Part shown: positions 1-11,888 of the stretch, in pieces
Numbering within the stretch: the first letter of the stretch is position 1
Layout of the letters: the number at the start of each line of letters is the position of its first letter
Translations under genes and position numbers: made by a program
Notes under the pieces: generated by a model
The model's input: the letters and a program-made list of their open reading frames with translations, nothing else
The model's database searches: none
What the model was told of the DNA's origin: nothing
Origin: Solea solea
Taxonomy: Eukaryota; Chordata; Actinopteri; Pleuronectiformes; Soleidae
DNA: 64,000 nt
Assembly: GCF_958295425.1 (NCBI RefSeq)
Contig: NC_081153.1
Span: forward strand, 3,436,888 to 3,500,887
Direction of reading: 5' to 3'

Positions 1-1929
1 CACACATTGCTCAGACACCCTCCATCAGGTTTTAATCTCAGCAGCAGAGCTCTCGCAGTGTGCTCCATCTTCTCCGATGGTCGAGGAAGAGGGAAAAATA
101 CAGAGAAGGAGACAAATGACTCATTTTACGATGCAGGAAAATTACCACCTGAGACGTATTACAAGGTGTATGTGTATACATTTATTGTGGGGGGGGGGGG
201 GGGTTGCGTAAGAGAATGACAAATGAGATGGTACAGTTGGCTTTACATGCAGTAGTGGACTGTATGTGGTCACGGGTGCCTCCTGGAACATCCTCGCTAT
301 AATCGATCGAGAACAGAGGATGAGGATGAGAAAGCAAGAGTGAGGATCTATTGCTGTGCACAACATCTCTCCTGCTTCGATGAGAAAAATGCACTTTAAT
401 AGTGTCTCGGTTCATCGGCTTGGCCCGGGAGGGAACACATTATGGCCGCAAAGCCAGACCTATTTTTTTGATCAAGTCTGCGCTTAAAAGGCTCGCTCAC
501 TACCAAAGCTCTGCAAAAGCAAACGGAAAGAAGAAAGGATGACATTTATTTGTTTTACTTCTGCCAAAAACCTAAATTGCAGTTTGGTGTTCTGGATTCT
601 GCAGAGAATTTGACTTCCATTAAGTTGTTCAAGCATAAAGTTCCAGCCCATTCAAAACATTAACAAACGTATGTCAAATCCATGCCGACCCATATGATCG
701 TGAAAAAACTACTGCAGTGTGTAGGAATCTGAAATTTCAAATGGTGAAACTGCAGATTGCTGCAAAAAGAACTCTTTCGGGTAAAGTTTCCTACAGAGGC
801 AATGACGTGAGTGTACTGAGGCCAGGCCACTGATGCCAACTACAGGTGTTTCATCTCCATATGAAGCTCCTGTGGTGGTGGCTTCTTTTCTGTAGACGTT
901 TCCAAAAGAGACAAGAGTGCAACAGTGTTTCCTGATATTAGCCATGGTTGACGGTGAAAAGAAAAGCCCATAACTTCTGTCTTCTCATATGGCCCAAAAT
1001 ACCCCGACTTCTGGAATTCACGTCATGGGGTGCGACACATGCAAACGGTGCGACACGAACATTTGCGTTTGGCGTTAACACAGCGTTATACTCACTCCTC
1101 GCTTTTCCAAGCACATCAGGAAACTATGGTGGCCTTCACACACAAGAAAGGATGTTCATCTTTGTTTGCATAGTGAGCTTCTGCTGAAAGTAGGATGGAA
1201 ATGGCGGTTGGTCACCAGGAGGACTGAGTCTACTTCTCACCTGATTCATATCATCAGTTTTCACGTTTTTCCGAGGAGTCAATGTCTCCGTCAGTAGTTT
1301 CAGGTCTTATTTCATTGTGCATGATGTCGAATTTCTAAATGATGTTCCCAAGTAGAGGAAAACAGACGGCACATGTGAGAGAACTCCAGTGTGATCAGTT
1401 GGTCTCATCGAAACTGATGCCTGAATGCAGGCAAATCTGTTAATTTCATGGTGTCATGGTGTCAGTCAAATGTCAAGGCCGTGAGAATGAGACTGTGTTT
1501 TCAGTGTGAATGCAGGGAGTCATGGTCGTGGATGGCTGATGTTTAGCAGCTCACATGATTCTGTGGTTTTTCTCACTCTTTTCTGATGCTCGGTCAGAGC
1601 AGAGAATGTAAACCTGCACAATCTACACAACAAATGCTGTTCTCATTGTTTTTATAGTGATGGCAAATTCACTATATTACAGCAGAGACAACAGAACATT
1701 TCCATGTAATTGTTTTGGAGACACAGTTCCTTTGTGCTTTACATTGAGTTGTAAGGGGAAAAAAACTAAGAGAATATTATAGTGACAGCAAAGCTTATTA
1801 TAGGGGATCAATGGAAAAAGCAGATGCTGTTGTTTTTCTATCACCATTACACTGAGAAACACCATCATTTTGAGTTTAAGTTAAAGAAGTTCACTGTTTC
1901 TGAATGAATGTAGTTCATTCAGAAACCCA

Positions 1930-1969
<40 letters not shown>

Positions 1970-2359
1970 TCTCTCTCTCGGAGGTTAATGTGCAGTAGGT
2001 CAAATGTAATATTTGCTGCACATTTGCTCCGTCAGCCAAATGAAATAAACGATCTTAATGCAAGTCTTTTTTAAAAATAGACAAATCAATATTTGAGTGA
2101 TTAGCCATTATCCGGATTGTATTACACTACCAGTGTTCATTCTGCTCAATTAGTATTATTTATGTCATGCATTAGACTCTGGTAGTGAGTGGGAAATAAT
2201 ACTGTATTAAAAAGAATCCTTGACTTTTACACTTTAGCTGTTTTATGTAGTTGTTTCCTCTGATTATTATGTACGATATTAACCAATTATCTTTAATCAT
2301 TTATTTCAACTATATCCACTGAAGTTGAATTCAGCCATTGACATCGCAGTTGTTCTTAT
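1..2359. other. Non-coding stretch, no gene seen
   Basis: I see no coding exon or RNA gene here. The short open frames lack codon structure or recognisable motifs. The stretch holds a run of 15 G at 189-203 and a (TC)n microsatellite at about 1933-1979. Confidence 0.7.
1933..1979. repeat. (TC)n microsatellite
   Basis: A CT dinucleotide run of about 47 bp, interrupted once by CCC. It is a simple-sequence repeat with no sign of function. Confidence 0.95.
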
Positions 2360-3294
2360 GGTGCTATTCCACTAGATAGTCCCGGCTCGACTCTACGCGG
2401 TTTGGTATGGAATTCAATTACTATAGTACCTCCTCAATGTGGGCGGAGTCATAGTGCGGCTGCATGAAACTGCTGTGACTTTGTTTTACACACCATACAC
2501 ACACAAAAGAGTGACGAGAGACTTGTACAGCAGTTGTTTTCGGTGTAACTGAATCATTACCATCAGTTAATTAAAAAGATTTGTTTTCAGAATCGTTCAA
2601 CACTTTCTGCACGACCAGAGTCTGACACAGTCCTCTGAGATTTTAGACATTTCCTTTGCTAAATGTTGGAGATTAGAGCTGCAACTAATTGACTGATTAA
2701 TCTGTTGATTATTTTCTCGATTAATCAGTGAATCCTTTTGTCCATAAAATATCAGAAAACCATAAAAAACGTTGATCAGTGTTTGTCAAACAAGGAAATG
2801 ATGATGTTCTCAAATGTCTTGTTTTGTCCACAAACCAAAATGATTCACTTTTAATGATTTCTTTGTTATTCAGAGCAAAGCAATAAAGAAAATACTCACA
2901 TTTAAGAAGCTTAAACTATCGAAAATCTTGATTTAATCACGAAAAATGCTTCAAACCGATTGATCGATTATCCAAATAGTTGTTGATTAATTTAGTAATT
3001 AATAATCGATTCATTGATTAATTGTTTCAGCTCTATTGGAGATGAAAGCATGTTTTTCAGGATCATTAAGTCTTCTTAACTGATCTACAGTTCAACATTA
3101 TTGATTCTTATGTCGGACGTTGCGCTCGTGACTCTCCCAGTGACGACACAGCAGTCTGACGGCGTCACTTGTAGCATCGGCTCAGCTCGCGTGGAACCTC
3201 GTAAGAGCAGGCACTCAAAAAAGTATCACTGAAGGAAAAGAAAGGAAAGGAAACCATGACGAGTCGAGTCGGGACTATGTAGTGGAAAAGCGGC
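2360..3294. mobile_element. Family A TIR element, copy 1 (contains nested hAT MITE)
   Basis: The left end reads GGTGCTATTCCACTAGATAG. The right end, reverse complemented, reads GCCGCTTTTCCACTACATAG, and both continue into a similar CCCGxCTCGACTC block, giving terminal inverted repeats of about 35 bp. The interior shares blocks with copies at 4670 and 16497: CGGCTGCATGAAACTGC, ACATTTCCTTTGCTAA, and GGAACCTCG near the right end. It has no open reading frame for a transposase, so it is non-autonomous. I could not settle the target duplication. The interior is split by a hAT-type insertion at 2674-3035. Confidence 0.7.
2674..3035. mobile_element. hAT-type MITE nested in family A copy 1
   Basis: A 362-bp element with imperfect inverted ends, TAGAGCTGCAAC on the left and the complement of TAGAGCTGAAAC on the right. 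It is flanked by a perfect 8-bp direct repeat TTGGAGAT (2666-2673 and 3036-3043), the duplication size of hAT transposases. The interior is rich in ATTAATCGATT motifs and has no coding capacity. A second copy lies at 50668-51028. The family A copy at 4670-5178 shows the unoccupied site near 4986, which fixes the boundaries. Confidence 0.88.
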
Positions 3295-4669
3295 ATTATT
3301 GGCTGTCACTTGTCATCATGTTGATGGACCACCACCTCATACATGCACAGAGTCTGTGTTGTAAAGGCATAAATCCTCGTGTGAATGCCACATTTTTGCT
3401 CTGTCCTTTTTTGGTGATTAATTTGAGTCGGACGCCTCCCCCCGCCCTGCCTCAGCAAAAACAGAGAGGAGCTCAAATGAACAGGTCCCAACCTCCTAAT
3501 CTTCCAAGTTATGGAAAAAAGGAAAACGCTACAAGGCTGCCTTTGAATTCATTTATCTCCATGACGTGAGTTTTCTTTTTGCAGAAATAAATGAGAAAGT
3601 CAGTGAGGAAATGTATCTCTGAGGAGAGAGAAGCCTTTTAAAAAGTTTATTTCAGAGTTGAGCCTGTGAGTTTCTGTTCTGTTCTTGGTTCTTTTGGGCT
3701 GTTTGTACAAGCACAGTCCAGACAAACTGGACTGTGCTTGTACAAACAGCAGCATCGTTGGAAGTGCTCACGAGATGGACGTCATGCTCTGTACATCTGA
3801 ATGACAGGAAGGCTGCTTATCATGTTCCTCATCGCCAGGCTACTGACATCTGTCACCTTGAGTCTTTCTCCTTCCCTCTGCCCGCCTCTCTTTCTCTCTG
3901 CCTCCCTATAACACACACCACAACACACTCTCTCTCACACTCGCACACACACACACACACACTCTGCTCTGCCAGTGCAGAGTCCCCACTTCCAAAGCAT
4001 CTCTACCACTTATCTCTCTCATCACTCAAACTGTTCGCAGTAGCACTCCTCCTCCACCCTCTGCGGCACAGGGGAATGAGAAGAAAGAGACGGGCAAAGC
4101 GGGAAAGGGAAGGCAGAGAGGGGACAATTCATTCATCCGGGGTGGGTTCATGTGCTCTGAAAGGTGCTGCTGCTTTGGCAGCAAAAAAAACTTTCCTCTG
4201 ACACGTGTCCAATTGATGCGTAGAAACGGCTGTCCACTCAGCAAAAGTGATGGGACAATTCCCCTCGTCTGCAGCCGGGGAGATGAGAGCGCGACGTTAA
4301 GGAAGAGAGAGCGTTGGCAGAGCCGCCGCCGCCGCCAGCTGAAGACTGAAGATATCACCTGCAGACCATGTCGGGGCTTGTTTTATTGATTGTTATCCAC
4401 TTCCGCCTCATCAATGTCAACGTCGCCCGTGCTGTCAGCCGTCACCACCGTCCTCGTTATCGTCACCACCGCTGTCATAATCGCCTCCGTGATGTTTTCC
4501 TGTGCACGCCGTTCTGACGTTCATGCATTCTAACGAACACTAATGCACAAACCGAGTTTTCCAAAAACCTGGTCAAAGAAAAATGATGCGAATCATATGA
4601 CAAAATCCATCAATTATTACATCTTTAACCAGCTGAGGACATTTGAGTGTTGCAGCAGTGACGTATAAT
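3295..4669. other. Non-coding stretch with a hairpin and a (CA)n tract
   Basis: No gene is recognised. A perfect hairpin lies at 3698-3750 and a short (CA)n run at 3942-3962. The open frame spanning about 3734-4201 passes through the microsatellite, is low-complexity and shows no domain. Confidence 0.65.
3698..3750. repeat. Perfect inverted repeat (24-bp stem, 5-nt loop)
   Basis: The left arm starts GCTGTTTGTACAAGCACAG at 3698. The right arm ends with its exact complement at 3750. Pairing is perfect over 24 bp, leaving a 5-nt loop at 3722-3726. RNA read from either strand would form an unbroken hairpin. The cause could be a template-switch mutation, a tiny TIR relic or a small-RNA precursor; the sequence does not decide. 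Confidence 0.9.
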
Positions 4670-5178
4670 AGGCCGATTTTCCACTACCTCGCCTCGGCTT
4701 GGTTGGTTTTTCATTGCTATAGTTCCTCCTCAACGTGGGCGGGGTCATCACAGCTCGGCTGCATGAAACTGCCATGAGTTAGTTTTATACGCAAGCAGTT
4801 ATTTTCCATGTACTGAATCATTAGAATTGGTAAATTAAAGATTTGTTCAGTACTCTGACGCTGAACTGACATACAGCGACAGAGGTTGTGATGCGGCTCT
4901 CTGATCGCAATCGCCTGCTGTCAGCAGAGCTGTCGCTAAATACACCAGAAATATTGAGAGTTTACACATTTCCTTTGCTAAATGTTGGAGATGATTCTTG
5001 TGTTCGACGTCTCTTCCCGACGACAGATCAGTGGTCTGACGACGTCACGCATCCTATCACCTCAGCTCACTTGGAGCCTTGTCAGAGCAGTAAAAGTACC
5101 AGGAAGTATCACTAATGGAAGAGCAGAGTAACCGTGCCGGACCGAGGCGAGTTGAGTCGAACTACTGGAAACGAGCCT
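4670..5178. mobile_element. Family A TIR element, copy 2
   Basis: Left end AGGCCGATTTTCCACTACC and right end (reverse complement) AGGCTCGTTTCCAGTAG form imperfect inverted termini, followed on both sides by a CTCGCCTCGG block. Shared internal blocks with copies 1 and 3 include CGGCTGCATGAAACTGCCATG and ACATTTCCTTTGCTAAATG. This copy keeps the uninterrupted site TTGGAGATGA near 4986 that is split by a hAT insertion in copy 1. There is no coding capacity. Confidence 0.68.
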
Positions 5179-5319
5179 TTAGTTTTAAACCATCATGAAA
5201 ATGCAGGTGATGTCTGTTGGAAATAAGTAGGTTCTACTTTCACTTGGTGACAGGTTGGAGCAAGAGTTAAAGTCTGCACGTCTTTCTTCATCTCTCTTCC
5301 TTTCAACACACTGAATACA

Positions 5320-5386
5320 TTATTAATAATAACAATAATAATAATAATAATAATAATAATGAGAAGAAGAAGAAGAAGAAGAAGAA
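5320..5386. repeat. Compound (AAT)n-(GAA)n microsatellite
   Basis: About 37 bp of AAT repeats abut about 25 bp of AGA/GAA repeats. It explains the poly-Ile/poly-Leu open frame on the minus strand, which is therefore not a gene. Confidence 0.95.
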
Positions 5387-6004
5387 TACAGACTCTAACT
5401 GTTTCACTAATGACCATTTTCATGCCTGAGCTTTGAGTCTGTCAGAGAAAAACATTTTAAGAAATAACAATTAATGAGGTTCCAAAAAGACAACAAACAT
5501 CACCTCATGTTTGGTAGCGCGCATAATAGAATTACTCCCCATGTTGTAATAATGAAGTTACCTCAACCTGCTTAGTAACAGTGTATCATACAGTAGATTA
5601 TGGGTTTCTCTTTGGATGAAATTGATTCACACTTTCACACAATGGACTGAAGCCTCGCTGCTTCTCATGGGAGACACAAATCACACCAAACACACACACA
5701 CACACACACAGAGAAACAAACACAGTCGAACTCAATAAGAAGATTACGATGGCTCATTTTTCCGTCTCAACCCAGGGGGAAGATTACTAGATTCCCATAG
5801 CAAATTAGCCCAAATGAATGGTTCATTATCAGTGTGAAACATGGCGGTGGCGCGGCGTGATCATTACAGACCGCTCTTTCTTGGTTGGTTGGCTTGATTA
5901 ATCACGTAATCGCAGAGACAAGCTTGGATTGCACTACATACCGCAAAAGTGACACGAGGCACAGGCTGTGATCTAAATGCGGTCGAGCTAACTCCCTTTC
6001 AGAG

Positions 6005-6022
6005 AGGAGGAGGAGGAGGAGG

Positions 6023-6058
<36 letters not shown>
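6005..6058. repeat. Compound (GGA)n-(GT)n microsatellite
   Basis: Six to seven GGA units are followed directly by about 30 bp of GT repeat. Confidence 0.95.
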
Positions 6059-6060
<2 letters not shown>

Positions 6061-6853
6061 CTTTTAATGATTTGTTTGCTTCTTCTTCATCCTAAAAAGG
6101 AAAAGAAAGAAAGGGAAAGAAACGCTCTAAAAAAAAAGAGAGCCTGCTGAGATGTTCTTCAACTCAGCGTGGCTGTCAGCTGTCTTCCCGTCTCCGCCGC
6201 ATCTCATCTCTCCCAGGTGTTTATTTACAACACAAAGACTGCCGCTGTAATGATGCCTCACCGTTTGTCAATGCAATCAGAAAGTGATCCTCTTCATCTG
6301 CGCCGAGCTGTCAGCAAACAAAGGCCGACAAGTTTCACTTCTCAGCACCTGCAAACGCGAACCGGCACCCACGCCGAAGAAGCTGCGCGGGGAGGAAGAC
6401 AAAGGTGAAAACAAAGCTCTGTCAGCGTCGCCTGACATTGTCTTTGGATAGATCCCACTGTGTGTGTTGTGTTTACATAAGCTAACAGCAAAAAGTCCTC
6501 TCTGAAGCGGCTCTAATGATTACAGCTCATGACAGATTCCAGTGCATTGTGGGGGAAACGGCTCACAGAGATCAGCCGACTTAGGAGTAAAAATAGACGC
6601 TTTATCCGCGATGCTTTTTTAGTTTTGTCAGAGTGAATAATTAAAACTTTGATAGTCTTCACAGTGATGTGTGTGTGTGTGTGCGCGTGTGTGTGTGTGT
6701 GTGTGTGTGTGTTTGTGAGGTGGAGCATCTCTCATTACAAGGTCAAGGCTTAGTTTATTATTGTTTGACACTCGGGGGAATGAATTCATGTACTCACAAT
6801 ATGAGAATCTCTGTTTGGAAGCTGTTGATCTGATGAAAGGGTTTACTTTGAAT

Positions 6854-7253
6854 CAGGGGTGTCAAACTCATTTTTGTTCAGGGGCCACATACAGCACAAT
6901 TTGATCTCAAGGGGGCCGGACCAGTAAAAATAGTAAAATAATAGCATAATAACCTATGAACAACAAGAACTCCTTTGTTTTTTCTCCTTTGTTTTACATT
7001 TAATGAAGGATAATTTTACAAAACATGAAATTTCTTGAGAAATATAAGTGCAATTTCAACAATATCATGCCTAAATGTACTATTTACACAGCACACTGGA
7101 TCTATAAAGGCACAAACATTTAGTCACGGGTATCTGGAGCATTTGACATTACGTTTAGATTAGTGTGAAATTTTAACAAATTCATCCTGTGGGCCGGATT
7201 GGACCCTCTGGCGGGCCGGTTCTGGCCCCCGGGCCGTATGTGTGACACCCCTG
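6854..7253. mobile_element. hAT-type MITE, 400 bp, with exact 8-bp duplication
   Basis: The left terminus CAGGGGTGTCAAACTCA and right terminus TGTGACACCCCTG are inverted repeats. The element is flanked by CTTTGAAT on both sides (6846-6853 and 7254-7261), a perfect 8-bp target-site duplication typical of hAT transposition. The interior includes GGGCCGGA-type blocks near both ends, as in the widespread vertebrate repeat with the same termini. It encodes no protein. Confidence 0.92.
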
Positions 7254-7591
7254 CTTTGAATGAATCACTCGATTATTAATCGACAACTAAATTAATTGTG
7301 AACTATTTTGATTATTTGTTTGGGGAAGTCATCATTTCCAGGTTTGAGTCACAACGTGTCAACATTGTCTGACACTTTACGGACCAAACAATTTAATTAT
7401 GTAAAAAGTTGCCCTGCTTTAAATTTAAATCAAATGTAAGTATTGATTCATAGTTTTTTGTGTTTGGCAGTATACACAAAAAGTAGAATTTTGTACATTT
7501 GTGTGTCTTTTGGCTGGAGAACCTTTTCTGTTGCATGTGTAAGTTCAATGTAACCACATTTATTTTTGGTTATATATTAGTTATCTATATA

Positions 7592-7671
7592 ACATTTAAC
7601 ATTTAAGCATTTAGCAGACACTTTTATCCAAAGCGACTTACAAAAGAGGAATAAGCTACGTAGAAGTCGAC
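7592..7671 (-). mobile_element. L2-like LINE 3' tail fragment
   Basis: Read on the minus strand this is the tail found downstream of L2-type elements: a block matching GTAAGTCGCTTTGGATAAAA and then GTGTCTGCTAAATGCTTAAA. The same tail ends the LINE remnants at 14728-14962 and 58390-59132 on the plus strand. Only the untranslated end remains. Confidence 0.8.
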
Positions 7672-7882
7672 TCGTAAAGAGACCTGATAGAGGGTGAGAG
7701 TGCAGTGATGGAGGGGAGGGACAGACGATGTATATCAATATCTATCAAATGACTTCACACAATGCTGATTAACCCTTAGTGTTCATGCGGCACAGTGTTC
7801 CCCTTTGTCTATCCTGGACACGATCTTTTCAGTGACTTGCATTGACATCTAAGTTATTTCTGTTTATTATGGTTTTTATGAC

Positions 7883-7913
<31 letters not shown>

Positions 7914-8474
7914 ACAGTGAGCTAAATCAGACACATTCAAAATGATTTTTTTTTGCTCAGGTGTGTTTATATAGTTGGTGAAAATGAAAAGAAAAACCAT
8001 TTCATCAGAATGCCTACAGGTTGTGCTGAAGGAAAAGGATATAAGAAACTCTATATTGCACATTCTTACAACCTCTGTCTTTTTTACTTTCTCTGTGTGA
8101 CTGGAAACGCAAAGTTTCAGAGGTGAGTGCTGCGGTCGCTCAGCAGATAAATACTCAACATCTGAAGTTCATTAGTGGTCTTTCCTGAGCTGAGTCTGTG
8201 TCACGGGTTCATGGTGAATACAAATCACCAGTAAATGTGTCAGAGTCAGCGTAACGTGATCGTATCGACGCGTCTGCCTCCAGCTGCTGCTTCACTGTCT
8301 GTGTCGTTGTCTGAATACAGTGGCGTTTGGTACAGTTCTGACATCATCAGTCACAAACATCCTCTCACACCCTGAACGTACAGAAGGTGCAAAGAAATCT
8401 AAAGAAACCGTGTGTGTGTGTGTTTACCTGTTATTCCTTATGTTGTTGGGACTTAAATCTGTTCCACAGTCACA

Positions 8475-8580
8475 TTATGGGGACTTGTCTTCCTTATGGG
8501 GACAAAATCAAATCCCCATAAAGCAAATGACTACATTATAAAGGTTTTAAAGTTAGGCTGAGGTTAGGTTTAGAGTTTAG
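8475..8580. repeat. Dispersed GGGGAC-motif repeat
   Basis: The segment contains TTATGGGGAC twice and the complement TCCCCATAA. Related wording (GTGGGGACTTG, GGTCCCCAGAATGTGAC) occurs at 22800-23030, and looser relatives lie near 9000-9100 and 28200-28470. It appears to be a dispersed fish repeat associated with (TG)n tracts. I cannot define its borders. Confidence 0.45.
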
Positions 8581-9094
8581 TGTCCTGCCTTGCCTCCTCC
8601 TCCTCCTCCTCCTCCTCCTCTCTCCTGCAATCAGCTCACCTGTGGCGAGAGCACACCTGCTCCCAATTCACTCATCATCAGCTCAGCCTTTATATTTCCT
8701 GGTCCTGCAGTCACTGCTCTTCTGAAAACCTGGTTAAACGCTCGTGTCTCCTCGCTGCTTGTTGTTTTTGCTTTCGATAATCCCTGTGCTCTCCTGTGTC
8801 TACTGACACTTCAACTACTCCCCTCACGTTTGGTAATAAACTGTTTAGAATAAACAGTTAAAACACTTCCACGTCTCCTCGCCTGCCTGCGCTTCAGTCC
8901 TAAACTGTCTCGTAACATTTAAGCCACTAGTAATTATGATGAAGGTCAGAGTGAGTCTCTCCAGGCTGTCTCTGTGTGTGTGTGTGTGTATAAACATAAA
9001 CACTGGGGGACCAAAACCTGGTCCTAATGAATCAGAACCTCATTTCTGAGGAACTAGTTAAGTTTGGAACTTGAGGTTGAGCATTAACTGGTCA

Positions 9095-9360
9095 AGTGCA
9101 CTTTGCATTACTGTAGTTACACAACGTTTTGTGCTATCGGTTTGTGAAAGCTGAGAAGTTGCACGTCAAAGCCAACGTTTGGTTATTACGGTAATTTCAC
9201 TCGCACTGAGAGACAGGAGACACGTGTACAACTGCAGTGTTTTTCTAAATAAACCTTCATTTTAAATTGTTAAAACAGGTTTTTAACACGTAGTAAATTG
9301 TAAATAACTGCCAGATATTGGACGTAATTGTGGAAAAACGGCCAAAAGGGTTTTAAAGGG
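9095..9360 (+). mobile_element. piggyBac-like MITE, partial copy
   Basis: The segment is homologous to the reverse complement of 12250-12500. Shared blocks include TTGTGCTAT, GAAAGCTGA.AAGTTGCAC and GTGGTTATTACGGTAA-like sequence in the same order. It ends with AAAGGG at 9360, but the flank is TCAA rather than TTAA and the other end is not clear, so this is a diverged or truncated copy without coding capacity. Confidence 0.6.
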
Positions 9361-11629
9361 TCAATGCAGTATCCTATCAAGAACAGCTGTGTGTGTGAGG
9401 CTGTTTACAGTATGTTGTACAAATGTATTACTTTAATCAGTAATCAGGTTTGCGGACGAATCAGAAGCATTACATTTGTAAACTTCTCCCCTCCAGTGCC
9501 CACGTCTTCATTAATGACCAGATGCCTGCTGATGAATGCAGCGCCGCTCTCTCCTCTGAGCGATCCAACACATTCCAGACCTCGTCTCCGAGAGTCAAAT
9601 CAAAACCTGCAAGTTAAGACAAATATGTAACAGTGTGTGATAATTGGCTCTAATTAGATAATGTTGTTTACTCAGACTCGCTGTTTGCGCTCCACATCTC
9701 GCCACATCAACAGCTTGTCGTCAGAGCAACGCGGCGCTCTCTCTGATATCGGTGCAAATGAGCTCATCGCAGCTGTGGCGTCGGCGACAAAAACGCGGGA
9801 GGAATTGTTTCCGTTTTGCGGCGCTTCCACAAACGTAGGCCAATTAGGCTCCTCGAGGTTTGAGCACAAGGCAAAAGGGGGCTCCTGTGCCGGAATTCTC
9901 ACATCTCCTATGAATAAATGATGAAGCGCGAGACAGTCGGTAATTATTAGCTTTCTTAAACATCATTTATACACAAAACAAGCTCTCCATAATGCATGGG
10001 GCTGTTTTTTTTAATGGTGCAGATCAAAGGGAATCAAAGCCCCAGTGGTGCCACTGTTAAACTGACTGAAATTAAATAAATCATAAACAAAGAGCCGTCA
10101 TGTAAGAGGCTCTCAGAGAGCGTCCTTAATGAAAGACGCTGATGATCACATCTTGGGGGCGTTTTGAGGCTTTTAAAATGTTATGGAAACTCATCCGTGG
10201 TGTCTGCATCGCTACGTTCACAGCATATCAATTCAATCACACGTTTCTTTTGTGTGTCCGTCATATTCGTTTTCATCGTCACCGAAGATCAAGTGCGTGT
10301 GAGCGCGTGTGCGTGTTGGCTCACGGTGAATCCGGGGCTTCTCTTGACTTCGGCACCTTTTTGACCTGTCGTTCCACAGCAGAGGTGACGCTGATGACGA
10401 AAACCCAACACCGTCACTAAGCTTTTCTGCTCTGTGTGTGTGTGTGTGTGTGTGTGTGTCAGTCAGGTCACAGATTTAGGGGAATGGTGAGCGAGTAGAT
10501 TTTTTGCTTTTTCAGCCGAGCATGTCGGCAGCGGCACGTGTGTGTGTGTGTGTGTGTGTGAGGCTTCTGATATTAGGACAAGGATTGTGAGCTGATAGGG
10601 CTTGAGATTACAGCAGAGCTTTCAATTTTCTATTTTCTGAAATACACACACAGACACACACACCTTATTTTCCACCAGGACTGTAATACCTACAGGAGCA
10701 GTCAGGTCATTTCTATTGCCTCGACCTCTGAGACAAAACATTTCAGAGACGGTGGCGAGAGAACTGCAGGATTCTTATTTCATGTGCTTGGTTTGTGTGT
10801 TTGTGTGTTTGTGTGTGTGTGTGTGTGTGTGTATGCATGATGAGCCTTTTCACATGGTACACCAAACAAATCATGTCGGGCTTCAGCATAGAAAATTCCG
10901 TTAGAAGAAAACACTTTTAAAATATTTATCATATATATGCTGTATACTGTACATACTCTCTGTATACATACTAGTATTGCACATTACAGACATTTATAAA
11001 CAGAGCATAAACAGCAACTGTGACAGGTCATAGCTATATGTAAAATGTTTTCTTTTGCATTTACATTAATATTTATTTGATTTTCTTTAAATGTTTTGTG
11101 TCATGTACACATAAGATGCCAAAAAGTTACACTGGCAGATTCACTGTTTCTATACATGTAATTTCATCACAAATGTTACTGATTATTTAAAAGCTTGCTT
11201 TAAAACAACATAATACAAATCTGATTGAATCAGATTTGTATTATGTATCCTGTAGCTATCACCAAAAAGAAATCTGCACAAATGAGCCTTTTATTAAAAA
11301 ACCACATCCCATGAATCATAAATACAACACACAAAATTAACCTGCAATGTCTCCGGGGCCAGTGTTAAAGTTCCCAAACCTAACTTTTGCACATTTGTTA
11401 GTTCAAATTATATGTCACATATGTGTAATTATTCTTCATAATTGAGTTTATATCAAGTGACTTTTTGTGACAAACATGTTGCTCCTCGTGTCATGAGCGT
11501 ATCAAAGTAACGTGTTCAGAAAAAGTTTAAGAATAGAAGAATTTATAGAATAAGGATTTCAACTCATTAACCCAGTGATGTAAAATATCCTGGTTAAATC
11601 TTTTTTTTGGTCAGATCTTGAGTTCTAGA
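9361..11629. other. Non-coding stretch with (GT)n tracts and a palindrome
   Basis: No exon is recognised. (GT)n tracts lie near 10434-10459, 10540-10560 and 10800-10832, and a perfect palindrome at 11208-11246. The block 9640-10130 is free of simple repeats and has several TAATTA cores, which makes it a possible conserved non-coding element; that needs cross-species alignment. Confidence 0.6.
11208..11246. repeat. Perfect 39-bp palindrome
   Basis: Arms of 19 bp, the left being ACATAATACAAATCTGATT, flank a single central G at 11227. The right arm is the exact reverse complement. There is effectively no loop, so as DNA it would extrude a cruciform rather than act as a normal hairpin precursor. 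Confidence 0.93.
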
Positions 11630-11841
11630 GTTAAGAACCACAGACCAAAAAGTCTGGGCAGAATTTAATCTCTCTGTCCTCTTTCTGTCTCTGTCTGACA
11701 GCACCACCGTTTCTGTGTGTGTGTGTGTGTTCTGCAGTTGGGGCTTCTATTAAACCACACTTGGTGTAATCAGCAGAGAATTATGTTTGCCAGGGGCAAA
11801 AAACACACTGTGAGCCTTTTCTAGGTCTGTGTAAGTACAGT

Positions 11842-11888
<47 letters not shown>

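Larger units (their letters stand above)
5179..6853. other. Non-coding stretch with several microsatellites
   Basis: No exon or RNA gene is recognised. Simple repeats are (AAT)n then (GAA)n at 5320-5386, (CA)n at 5690-5711, (GGA)n followed by (GT)n at 6005-6058, and (GT)n at 6668-6713. The block 5780-5960 is not simple sequence and has homeodomain-type ATTA/TAAT cores, but nothing shows that it is functional. Confidence 0.65.
7262..9094. other. Non-coding stretch with LINE tail and microsatellites
   Basis: No gene is recognised. The start (7262-7400) has ATTAATCGAC and related motifs like the interior of the hAT MITE at 2674, so it may be a worn relative. Other items are an L2 tail at 7592-7671, (GT)n at 7888-7913, a CTC-rich run at 8588-8620, and a repeat with TATGGGGAC motifs at about 8475-8580. 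Confidence 0.55.

Noticed and set aside
3734..4201. 155-codon plus-strand frame
   Set aside because: It runs through a (CA)n tract and Ser/Leu-rich low-complexity sequence; no domain and no splice context.
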